The notes under the pieces: model-generated | What the model was told of the DNA's origin: nothing | What the model saw: only the letters and a program-made list of their open reading frames with translations | Databases searched by the model: none | Shown: positions 1 through 7,514 of the stretch, one piece after another | Numbering within the stretch: the first letter of the stretch is position 1 | How the letters are laid out: each line of letters begins with the position of its first letter | Translations under genes and position numbers: made by a program | Assembly (NCBI RefSeq): GCF_902806985.1 | Contig: NZ_CADCXY010000008.1 | Span: 1 to 64,000, forward strand | Length of the DNA stretch: 64,000 nt | Origin: Pseudidiomarina piscicola | GTDB taxonomy: Bacteria > Pseudomonadota > Gammaproteobacteria > Enterobacterales > Alteromonadaceae | Direction: 5' to 3'

Positions 1-68
1 TAGTGAAACGCTTCAGCGCCGATGGTAGTGTGGGGCTTCCCCATGTGAGAGTAGGACACCGCCAGGCT
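1..68 (+). rRNA. rrf: 5S ribosomal RNA, 3' part
   Basis: The first bases match the 3' half of gammaproteobacterial 5S rRNA, including the conserved GATGGTAGTGTGGGG and GAGAGTAGG segments and the closing CCAGGC that pairs with the 5' end. The 5' part lies outside the window. It is the last gene of an rRNA operon, and a terminator follows directly. The operon is followed by murB and birA, the same neighbours as one rRNA operon of E. coli. The exact 3' end is uncertain by a few bases. Confidence 0.95.
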
Positions 69-82
69 TTAATTTAGAAGAG

Positions 83-113
83 GCCCTCAGCTAACGCTGA
101 GGGCTTTTTTTTT
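83..113 (+). terminator. Intrinsic terminator of the rRNA operon
   Basis: A perfect 9-bp GC-rich stem (83-91 with 96-104) with a TAAC loop is followed by nine T residues. It sits about 15 nt after the 5S 3' end, so it is read as the rRNA operon terminator. Confidence 0.93.
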
Positions 114-130
114 GTGGAAAAACGAAGCAA

Positions 131-299
131 GAGCAAGAGCGATGTTCGATGTTTGCTGTTCGCTGTTTGAAAAAGACATAAAGAGCAAGAGCGATGTTAG
201 CTGTTTGCTGTTCGCTGTTTGAAAAAGATAAAACAAACATCGTTTTTCGCCCTTCGTCTTTTGCCCTAACGAACATCCAACAGCTAACATCGAACATCG
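131..299. repeat. Direct and inverted repeat cluster in the rRNA-murB spacer
   Basis: Two direct copies of a 46-nt unit lie at 131-176 and 183-228; they differ at only two positions and have a 52-nt period. A third element at 270-299 is inverted: 286-299 is the exact reverse complement of 140-153 (14/14), and 270-291 pairs with 193-214 at 20 of 22 positions. The region could therefore fold into a large cruciform or RNA hairpin. The flanks up to about position 345 are rich in related short motifs (TTCGTCTT, GTCCTT, GAGCAA). Short open frames across it come from the repetition and are not called as genes. The rest of the 296-nt spacer (69-364) holds only the terminator. Confidence 0.85.
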
Positions 300-364
300 T
301 TCTTCGTCTTTGTCCTTCGCTTTTGTCCTTGCTCCTGTTTCGCTTGCTGGTTTAGAATGCCCCT

Positions 365-1366
365 ATGACAACACACCATAAACATACCTCGCTGAAAGAA
401 CTGCATACATTTCGCTTACCCTACAGTGCACAGGCGCTGATCGAATTGACGTGTGCCAATGATTTAGCTGAGCTGAATGACGACTATTACGTACTCGGTG
501 AGGGCAGTAATACTATTTTTACTGAAGACTTTTCCTATCCGGTGCTTCGGGTTGCGATAGAGGGCTACGAGCAGACATCAACCGAGCAAGGCTATGAGCT
601 GCGTGTCGGCGCCGGTGAGAACTGGCACGCGCTTGTGGTCAGAACTTTATCGGCAGGTATGCCTGGACTGGAAAATTTAGCTTTAATTCCCGGTAGTGTA
701 GGTGCTGCGCCGGTACAGAATATTGGTGCTTATGGCGTCGAGGTGGCTGAGTATGTGCGCTCGGTTGAAGCTTGGGATCGGCAGGCTCGGAAATTTGTGG
801 TTTTCACAGCCGAGGAATGTCAGTTCGCCTATCGAGATAGTCTTTTTAAAAAGCGACCTGGCCGGTATGTGATTACTTACGTTAACTTGCTGCTGCCTAA
901 GCAATGGCAACCGAGGGTAAGTTATGGAGCCCTTGCGGAATTGGGCGCAGAAGCGTCAGCTAGCGCTATAATGGAAGCTGTTATCCGTATCCGTAATAGC
1001 AAATTGCCCAACCCAAAAGAGTTGCCAAATGCTGGCAGTTTTTTTAAGAATCCAATTGTTAGCCGCGGCGATTTAAAACGGTTGTTAACGACTTACCCGG
1101 CCTTACCGTATTTTTCTGTTGATGCGCAGCATGTAAAGCTCGCAGCCGGTTGGATGATTGACTATTTGGGCCTTAAGGGCTTTTCAGTTGGCGATGCTGC
1201 GGTTCATGATAAACAAGCCTTAGTACTCGTCAATAAAGGAAGTGCTTGCGGCACAGAGTTGCTGTCGTTGGCGAAGGCTGTACAGGCTAGGGTTGCAAAG
1301 GAGTTTTCAGTGGCACTCGAAGTGGAAGTGCGATTGTTAAATGATAAGGAACTGATCAACGTATGA
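365..1366 (+). CDS. murB: UDP-N-acetylenolpyruvoylglucosamine reductase MurB
   Basis: This FAD enzyme reduces UDP-GlcNAc-enolpyruvate to UDP-MurNAc with NADPH, the second committed cytoplasmic step of peptidoglycan synthesis. The 333-residue product has the usual type I length. FAD-site motifs are visible at GEGSNT (45-50) and GSVGAAP (110-116). YRDSLFK (156-162) carries the conserved catalytic Arg, NAGSFFKNP carries the catalytic Ser (about 225), and a Glu lies near 321 in the C-terminal strand. The start ATG has no clear Shine-Dalgarno sequence. The end overlaps birA by 4 nt (ATGA), so the two are probably co-transcribed and translationally coupled. Confidence 0.96.
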   Translation: MTTHHKHTSLKELHTFRLPYSAQALIELTCANDLAELNDDYYVLGEGSNTIFTEDFSYPVLRVAIEGYEQTSTEQGYELRVGAGENWHALVVRTLSAGMPGLENLALIPGSVGAAPVQNIGAYGVEVAEYVRSVEAWDRQARKFVVFTAEECQFAYRDSLFKKRPGRYVITYVNLLLPKQWQPRVSYGALAELGAEASASAIMEAVIRIRNSKLPNPKELPNAGSFFKNPIVSRGDLKRLLTTYPALPYFSVDAQHVKLAAGWMIDYLGLKGFSVGDAAVHDKQALVLVNKGSACGTELLSLAKAVQARVAKEFSVALEVEVRLLNDKELINV

Positions 1367-2352
1367 ACAAGCGTGATGATCGTGTCATTCGAGTTATAGA
1401 GCTGCTGGCCGATGGTGAATTCCATTCCGGTCAAGATATCGGTGAAGATATCGGCGTGTCTCGTACCGCCATAAGCCAGTATATTAAACAAATTCAGGCG
1501 CTAGGCCTTGATGTATTTCGCGTGACAGGTAAAGGGTACCGGTTAGCGCACTCGATAAATCTATTGGACGAACCAGAAATAGAAAAGGCCCTCGGTGAAG
1601 AACATCGTTCGAGCTTTGAAGTGTGCCGGGTCGTCACGTCGAGCAACGATGTATTACGTCAGCGACTCAATGAACAGTCGAGCCTCGAAGCGGGTTATGC
1701 AGTATTAGCCGAAGCACAAACGGCTGGGCGTGGTAGACGTGGGAAAAGCTGGTACTCGCCATTCGCATCCAACCTTTACGTAAGTATGTATTGGCCGTTA
1801 GAACACGGTATGGCGGGCGCGATGGGGTTGAGTATTGCCATAGGTACGGCGCTTGCTTCAACCTTGTCAGAAGAGGGTGTGGCCGACGTTGAGCTTAAAT
1901 GGCCTAATGATGTTTTAGTGAAGGGCAAGAAGCTAGCTGGTATTTTGATTGAACTTGAAGGGCAAGCAATCGACTCGGCTCATGCGATCATCGGCGTTGG
2001 TATTAATCTGAACATGCCCGAATGGTTGGCGTCGCCGATAGAGCAGCCGTGGACCGACGTGGCCACCGAGATCAATGGACCGGTGGTGCGAAATCGACTC
2101 GCTGCAAGGCTACTCGAAAGTTTACGGCAGGCGCTTACACGTTATGACGCGGACGGTTTAGGAAGTTTTATAGAGCAATGGCAGCGATTTGATAGCCTGG
2201 AAGGTAAGGCCGTGCGATTGTTGTTTGGAGAGAAGTCTATTGCCGGTACTGCGGTGGGTATCGCCGAGGACGGTTCGCTACTGGTGAACGTCGACGGGCA
2301 GGTTAAACGTTTTCATGCTGGAGAAGTTAGCTTACGTTATGAAGCCAAATAA
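1363..2352 (+). CDS. birA: Biotin-protein ligase and biotin operon repressor BirA
   Basis: BirA makes biotinyl-5'-AMP and attaches biotin to the acetyl-CoA carboxylase carrier protein. The bifunctional form also represses biotin synthesis genes. The 329-residue protein begins with a winged helix-turn-helix region (about 5-62), so the repressor function is likely kept. The ligase domain follows, with the biotinyl-AMP loop GRGRRGKSW at 122-130, KWPNDV near 185 and a C-terminal SH3-like cap. Its start overlaps the murB stop by 4 nt and its end overlaps coaX, giving a tight murB-birA-coaX operon. Confidence 0.96.
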   Translation: MNKRDDRVIRVIELLADGEFHSGQDIGEDIGVSRTAISQYIKQIQALGLDVFRVTGKGYRLAHSINLLDEPEIEKALGEEHRSSFEVCRVVTSSNDVLRQRLNEQSSLEAGYAVLAEAQTAGRGRRGKSWYSPFASNLYVSMYWPLEHGMAGAMGLSIAIGTALASTLSEEGVADVELKWPNDVLVKGKKLAGILIELEGQAIDSAHAIIGVGINLNMPEWLASPIEQPWTDVATEINGPVVRNRLAARLLESLRQALTRYDADGLGSFIEQWQRFDSLEGKAVRLLFGEKSIAGTAVGIAEDGSLLVNVDGQVKRFHAGEVSLRYEAK

Positions 2353-3094
2353 ATTACTGATCGACGCGGGGAATACCCGTGTAAAAACTGCCCTAATGGA
2401 CGCTGAAGGTCATTTAGAGCCGCTTTTCAACTTGTCTTATGCCGAGCTAGCAGCGAATCCCATGGATGTCGCTGTCGAGTCGGTGTGGTTAGCGATGGTT
2501 GGTGGTAAACCCCAACAACTGTTGCTGAATGATTGGTTACAACTGCAATGCCCTGCGGCGGAGGTCCATACGGTTAACTCAGAGGCCGAACATTTCAACG
2601 TGACCAACGCCTATGCGCAACCTGGCGACCTAGGCGTGGACCGTTGGTTAGCCATCGTTGGCGCCTATAATGAAGCGCAAAAGCCGACACTAATCATTGA
2701 TGCGGGCACCGCAATCACTGTTGACTGGGTTGATAGAGACGGGCGGCATTTGGGGGGCTGGATAGCTCCTGGGGTAGAGCTCATGCAAAACACGGTGGTA
2801 GAACGTGCACCTAAGGTTTTTGCGAATGCTGGCGACATGTGGGGCCGTGCAAATCAGCTCGGCAAGTCGACACCAGACGGCTTAATGGATGGTTGTGTCA
2901 ATATGTTCACTGGGTTGGTACGACAGGCCGTTCAGGTGACTGAGACAGAACTAGACTGGCTGGACTACCGACTCCTTTACAGTGGTGGGTCGACACCGCT
3001 ATTACCTATTGATCTGAAACGTCGCGGCGAAACACGAACGGAGTTGGTGCTACAAGGCTTGGCCTTGTATGCGCGCGAAGCTGAAAAGTGTTAG
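2339..3094 (+). CDS. coaX: Type III pantothenate kinase CoaX
   Basis: CoaX phosphorylates pantothenate, the first step of coenzyme A synthesis. It belongs to the acetate and sugar kinase/Hsc70/actin fold and is unrelated to the E. coli CoaA enzyme that occupies the equivalent place next to birA. DAGNTRVK (9-16) is the phosphate loop, GDLGVDRW (96-103) binds pantothenate, and DAGTAITVDWV (121-131) holds the catalytic Asp region. I chose the ATG at 2339 because GGAG lies upstream and the family motif falls at the expected distance. An in-frame ATG at 2315 lies inside birA. The predicted length is 251 residues. Confidence 0.94.
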   Translation: MKPNKLLIDAGNTRVKTALMDAEGHLEPLFNLSYAELAANPMDVAVESVWLAMVGGKPQQLLLNDWLQLQCPAAEVHTVNSEAEHFNVTNAYAQPGDLGVDRWLAIVGAYNEAQKPTLIIDAGTAITVDWVDRDGRHLGGWIAPGVELMQNTVVERAPKVFANAGDMWGRANQLGKSTPDGLMDGCVNMFTGLVRQAVQVTETELDWLDYRLLYSGGSTPLLPIDLKRRGETRTELVLQGLALYAREAEKC

Positions 3095-3118
3095 AGGGCT
3101 AGTACTGGTGATTGATGC

Positions 3119-3152
3119 GCGTCATCTGAGCTTCGATAGGCTAAGATGACGC
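3119..3152. terminator. Stem-loop between convergent coaX and nspC
   Basis: A 9-bp perfect inverted repeat (3119-3127 with 3144-3152) with a 16-nt loop fills the 67-bp gap between two converging genes. Neither side carries a proper T-run, so it is at best a weak or Rho-assisted bidirectional terminator. Confidence 0.5.
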
Positions 3153-3161
3153 TGCAATTTA

Positions 3162-4298
3162 TTAGGATAAACGCGAGCGGAAATCCTGATAATTAAACTT
3201 TCGAACCAAATCGAAGTGTCCATCGGCGCGTAAAATACCGATACTCGGATGCTCAACGCCATTAAAAAATGATGTTTTCACCATGGTGTAGTGCATCATA
3301 TCTTCAAAGATCACGCGGCTGCCAACCTGCAAGGGTTCAGCGAAGCTATAAAGGCCTACCACGTCGCCGGCCAGACACGAGTTGCCGCCAAGCTTATAGG
3401 TGTGGGGAAGAACCCCAGGCTCACGTGCGCCGGTAATGTTTGGCCGGTAGGGCATTTCTAATACATCTGGCATGTGCGCCGTGGCGGAAATATCCAAAAT
3501 TGCTATTTGGCCTTCGTTTTCGACGATATCTACGACTTCAGCAACTAAAGGACCGGTTTGCCAAGCGACGGCTGAACCCGGTTCGAGAATCACTTCTAAG
3601 TCATAGGTTTCACGTAGGTGCTTCAGCTGTTTAATTAAATGCTCAACGTCATAACCTTTGCGAGTCATAAGATGACCGCCACCTAAATTCAACCACTTGA
3701 TCTGATGCAGGTAGTCGCCAAACTTTTCCTCTACCGCCGCTAAAGTTCGCTCTAGGGCAAACGAATCACACTCGCATAAGTTGTGTACGTGTAGCCCCTC
3801 AATACCGTCCATGTCGGCCGCTTGTAAGTCGCTGGCACGCACCCCTAGGCGCGAGCCTGGGGCGCTTGGGTCATAGAGTTCGGTTTCAGCTTCTTGGTGT
3901 TCCGGGTTCACTCTTAAGCCCGCGGAGACACCCGCTTCTGAAACCTGTTCTCTGAAGCTACGCCACTGACTTAAACTATTGAACGATATGTGTTTAACAA
4001 GAGGTAATAGCTCTTCCATCTCGGTAGCTTTATAGCCGGGTGCATAGGCATGTACTTCGCGGCCGAATTCTTCTGCCGCTAGCTTTGCTTCCCAGACCGA
4101 ACTGGCGGTACACCCAACCAAGTACTTTCGAATCAACGGAAAAGTGCTCCACATTGAGAAGCCTTTTAATGCCAGAATGATACGGGCACCGCTTTCATCT
4201 TGTACCCGCTGCATTAACTTCAGGTTCGCTTCCAATAACGCCTCGTTACAAACGTAACAAGGCGATGGAATAGCTTTTGATAAATAGTCTTGGCTCAT
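3162..4298 (-). CDS. nspC: Carboxynorspermidine/carboxyspermidine decarboxylase
   Basis: This PLP-dependent fold III decarboxylase (alanine racemase/ornithine decarboxylase type) removes the carboxyl group from carboxynorspermidine or carboxyspermidine to give norspermidine or spermidine. The PLP lysine is in LALKGFSMW (Lys45), and EPGSAVAWQTG is the family's phosphate and active-site segment. At 378 residues it has typical length. It starts 3 nt after the stop of the dehydrogenase that makes its substrate, so the pair is one operon. Which triamine the cell makes cannot be read from the sequence. Confidence 0.93.
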   Translation of the reverse strand: MSQDYLSKAIPSPCYVCNEALLEANLKLMQRVQDESGARIILALKGFSMWSTFPLIRKYLVGCTASSVWEAKLAAEEFGREVHAYAPGYKATEMEELLPLVKHISFNSLSQWRSFREQVSEAGVSAGLRVNPEHQEAETELYDPSAPGSRLGVRASDLQAADMDGIEGLHVHNLCECDSFALERTLAAVEEKFGDYLHQIKWLNLGGGHLMTRKGYDVEHLIKQLKHLRETYDLEVILEPGSAVAWQTGPLVAEVVDIVENEGQIAILDISATAHMPDVLEMPYRPNITGAREPGVLPHTYKLGGNSCLAGDVVGLYSFAEPLQVGSRVIFEDMMHYTMVKTSFFNGVEHPSIGILRADGHFDLVRKFNYQDFRSRLS

Positions 4299-4301
4299 GG
4301 C

Positions 4302-5501
4302 TTAACGCTTAAAAGGTGAGTCGCACTCAATAACCTGCCACGGCAAGCCGTACTGGCTTAAGCGCTCCATAAATTGGTCTGGATCGAATTGCTCCATATT
4401 CCAGACACCGGGCTTCATCCAATGTTGTTGTAACATCATTGATGCGCCAATCATTGCTGGAACACCCGTGGTGTAAGAAACGGCTTGGGCACCGACTTCA
4501 TCGTTACAAACGGCGTGATCGCAGTTATTAAAAATAAAGATGGTTTTTTCTTGGCCATCTTTCATGCCGGTAACGTAGGTACCAATACAGGTACGACCGG
4601 TGTAACCTTCCGCCAATGAGCCAGGGTTTGGAAGAACCGCCTTCAAAAACTCCAGCGGGACAATCTTCTGTCCTTGAAAGTCGACGGGCTTGATTGAGGT
4701 CATGCCGACATTTTCAAGTACCCGTAAATGCGTCAAGTATTCATCGCCGAACGTCATCCAAAAGCGCGCCCGCTTTAGTGTTGGGAAGTGTTTCACCAAT
4801 GACTCAAGCTCTTCGTGAAAGAGTAAGTAGGACGCGCGGACGCCCACATTTGGGTAATCTAGGTCTTCACGAACACTGATAGGATCAGTTTCATGCCAGG
4901 CACCGTTTTCCCAGAATTTACCGCGTTGAGTGATCTCACGGATATTAATTTCAGGGTTGAAGTTGGTTGCGAAAGCTTGGCCGTGGTCACCACCATTACA
5001 GTCGACAATATCGAGGTAGTGAATTTCGTCAAAATAGTGTTTCGCAGCGTAGGCTGTAAATACGTTGGTCACACCTGGATCAAAACCGGCGCCAAGCAAC
5101 GCCATGATACCTTTCTCTTTGAAACGTTCATGGTACGCCCATTGCCAGGAGTATTCGAATTTGGCTTCGTCTTTCGGTTCGTAGTTCGCGGTGTCCAGGT
5201 AGTGCACGCCAGTTTCCAAGCAGGCATCCATAATTGGAAGGTCTTGATAAGGTAGTGCAACGTTAATGACTAAGTCAGGCTCAACCTTACGAATCAGGTC
5301 AGCCACTTCACTGGCTTCATCGGCATCGACTTTATAAACGCCGACCACGCGATCTTTACCTACTTCATTTTGTAGATTTTCGCACTTAGATACCGTGCGG
5401 CTTGCTAAATGAATTTCCGAGAAATACTCAGGTAGCATGGCGCATTTCTTTACCACAACTCCAGCAACGCCACCGGCGCCGATAATTAATACTCGTGACA
5501 T
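4302..5501 (-). CDS. Carboxynorspermidine synthase (saccharopine dehydrogenase family)
   Basis: The enzyme reductively condenses aspartate semialdehyde with putrescine or 1,3-diaminopropane to give carboxyspermidine or carboxynorspermidine, using NADPH. The N-terminal Rossmann motif is GAGGVAG (8-14), and the rest follows the saccharopine-dehydrogenase-like fold, 399 residues. I prefer the ATG at 5501: AAAGGGTGG lies just upstream, while the GTG nine bases earlier falls inside that ribosome binding site. It is followed by nspC with a 3-nt gap, which supports the polyamine assignment over lysine metabolism. Upstream, 81 bp separate it from tmcA on the same strand. Confidence 0.9.
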   Translation of the reverse strand: MSRVLIIGAGGVAGVVVKKCAMLPEYFSEIHLASRTVSKCENLQNEVGKDRVVGVYKVDADEASEVADLIRKVEPDLVINVALPYQDLPIMDACLETGVHYLDTANYEPKDEAKFEYSWQWAYHERFKEKGIMALLGAGFDPGVTNVFTAYAAKHYFDEIHYLDIVDCNGGDHGQAFATNFNPEINIREITQRGKFWENGAWHETDPISVREDLDYPNVGVRASYLLFHEELESLVKHFPTLKRARFWMTFGDEYLTHLRVLENVGMTSIKPVDFQGQKIVPLEFLKAVLPNPGSLAEGYTGRTCIGTYVTGMKDGQEKTIFIFNNCDHAVCNDEVGAQAVSYTTGVPAMIGASMMLQQHWMKPGVWNMEQFDPDQFMERLSQYGLPWQVIECDSPFKR

Positions 5502-5582
5502 GTAGACCACCCTTTGTGATTCAATTTTCGGGTAACAGAAAGGCTGAAATATAGCATAACTTTGGCAAAACAGCAGCCGTTG

Positions 5583-7502
5583 TTAGTCACTGTAACCGTG
5601 CTCATTTAGATAATGACTGATGGTGTGGCGTAATTGCTGCTCGAACTGAAAGCGGCTGCTTGCTTGGTAAATTTGCGCCAGTTCTGAACTTGCTACATTA
5701 GGCCTAAATAATTCTGCGCCGAGTTTCTTGAGGGTGGCATGATCACCGCGATGGTGTAGTAGATACCACCAGGCAAACCGGCTATTGGAAAACGGTAAAT
5801 AGCCGCGAGTGAAACCGAGCAGCAGTGGAATGATAACGTCGTCGATGGCTAGGTTCGTGCTTGGAACTTTGCCTTGTAACCAGTCCTGCTCAGCCTGCTG
5901 AAGTCGCTGAAGCTGGTTTAGTACGGCGTGCACTTCTGGCCGCAATGCGACTGCCCAAATAGCACTCACCACGCCACTTGCCATATTCTTTTTTTGTCCA
6001 CGCCGAATTTCTCGCAAGGTTGACGAACGCCAGAATTCCTCAACTTCTTGGGTAACACCAAAGCTGGAACCGATAGCGTCGATTCCGTCATTTTTGGCGG
6101 CAACGGCGAGTTGCTCGAGTAAGTAGCTTGCGATACCGTGGCGGCGTAGCTGTGGGTGTGCGGCAATTCGCACTATTCGCAGCCACCGCCAGTTTAGTGC
6201 TTGAGGTTGCTGTCGGTAGAAGCCGATCGCTTGGGGTAACAACTCACCCTTTATACGTCGTTGCCCGCAAAGCACGGGCTCATGTAGTTTCTTATCCAGC
6301 GGCCCTTCATAGGCGACCCAACAAACCCCGATCAAATCGTCTGCTGAGAACACTAGGCCTAACATTTGTTTCGGGTCGTCGAGTAGCAGCCGCAGGTCGT
6401 TTGGACTGCTCTGGTAATGAGCTTCCAGTAACAGTGTCATGACCTGATGCAATAACGGTTCTGCGAGTTCGCTTGCGTGACGATAGTGCCAACGGTACTG
6501 TGCAAGCGGTGTTGGAGGGCAAACCAGAGAAGGATGTTTAAGTAGTAGCAACTCATTTAACCAAGGCTCAACAGCGTCAGCAGTACTCCATCTCAAAGGT
6601 TGCTCTAAACGGTGTTGCCGACAATCAGTGTGGTCCTGCAGCCAAGTAAGAAAACGCAATGCGAAGCCTTTACCACAGCCTTCATAGCCATCAATCGTGG
6701 TTGCCACCGCCCAAACTCGGTAGTGCTGCTGTAACAACTTTAGAATGTGCAAAGGTATTGCGGCAGCTTCATCGATCACCAGTTGCGCACCGTAGCTGCT
6801 GGTATCTCGCAGTAACCTGTCCCAAGCGCGAAATTGTGCGCCACCTGCGGCATGATCAATCAAGGTGGCTACGGCATGTGGGTGCGAGGCAGTGACGAGT
6901 ATTGGCGCTTGTTGATGATAGCCGGCTTGCTTTATTGCTAGGCCTAAACAAGTACTTTTACCGCGGCCGCGGTCAGCGACGATCAGGTGAGTGATGGTCG
7001 GCTGCGCTGTCATTGCATCAATGGCCGTTTGTTGTGCATCACTTGGTAAACTTGGCTGCTCAGAGGCGGGCAGTTTGAGGTGTGTTAAGGCCTTCAAATG
7101 TTCTGCTAAATCCTTCCACTGCGTGACCAAGATGACTTGGTCGTAGCTGCTTATTGACGCTAGAAAACGGTCATAAAACGCGGTTTTTTGCGGCGGTAGT
7201 ATTAACCAGATACAGCCCCCGCCGGCAACCGTGCCGGTAAGTGCCGCCAACGCATCTGCATGAATTAATTGCTGGAAATCGAGCACCAGTTGTTGATGAC
7301 TTTGACCTAGTGCATCGCGGTAACGGTGTACTGCTTTGTGGCGCGTGTCACCGTCGCTGAACCAGATAGCGCCGGGCACCATTTGTTCTATGGCTTTAAG
7401 CAGCTCGTTGCGCTTATCAGGAGACTCGGGGGCAAAAACAAAAACACCACGCTGGCGTGCTGTTTTTAACTGTTGCTTCAACCTTTGTAAGGCCACATTC
7501 AT
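5583..7502 (-). CDS. tmcA: tRNA(Met) cytidine acetyltransferase TmcA
   Basis: TmcA acetylates the wobble cytidine of elongator tRNA-Met (ac4C34), which protects against misreading of AUA. The 639-residue protein shows the expected order: an N-terminal DUF1726-like region, a RecA-like helicase module with Walker A DRGRGKST (177-184) and DEAA (244-247), then a GNAT acetyltransferase domain with the acetyl-CoA loop RRHGIAS (453-459), and a C-terminal tRNA-binding tail. It begins 12 nt after the stop of the symporter gene, so the two may share a transcript, with no obvious functional link. Confidence 0.94.
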   Translation of the reverse strand: MNVALQRLKQQLKTARQRGVFVFAPESPDKRNELLKAIEQMVPGAIWFSDGDTRHKAVHRYRDALGQSHQQLVLDFQQLIHADALAALTGTVAGGGCIWLILPPQKTAFYDRFLASISSYDQVILVTQWKDLAEHLKALTHLKLPASEQPSLPSDAQQTAIDAMTAQPTITHLIVADRGRGKSTCLGLAIKQAGYHQQAPILVTASHPHAVATLIDHAAGGAQFRAWDRLLRDTSSYGAQLVIDEAAAIPLHILKLLQQHYRVWAVATTIDGYEGCGKGFALRFLTWLQDHTDCRQHRLEQPLRWSTADAVEPWLNELLLLKHPSLVCPPTPLAQYRWHYRHASELAEPLLHQVMTLLLEAHYQSSPNDLRLLLDDPKQMLGLVFSADDLIGVCWVAYEGPLDKKLHEPVLCGQRRIKGELLPQAIGFYRQQPQALNWRWLRIVRIAAHPQLRRHGIASYLLEQLAVAAKNDGIDAIGSSFGVTQEVEEFWRSSTLREIRRGQKKNMASGVVSAIWAVALRPEVHAVLNQLQRLQQAEQDWLQGKVPSTNLAIDDVIIPLLLGFTRGYLPFSNSRFAWWYLLHHRGDHATLKKLGAELFRPNVASSELAQIYQASSRFQFEQQLRHTISHYLNEHGYSD

Positions 7503-7514
7503 GGGGTTTGAGAG

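Noticed and set aside
131-228. CRISPR-like direct repeats
   Set aside because: Only two copies with a 6-nt gap, no spacer of constant length and no cas genes.
87-297. Overlapping minus-strand open frames of 67-68 codons rich in Ser, Gln and Asn
   Set aside because: They are produced by the repeated words of the spacer, overlap each other in different frames and have no ribosome sites.
4893-5255. 120-codon frame antisense to the carboxynorspermidine synthase gene
   Set aside because: It is the complement of a well-conserved gene, with no start signal or family resemblance.
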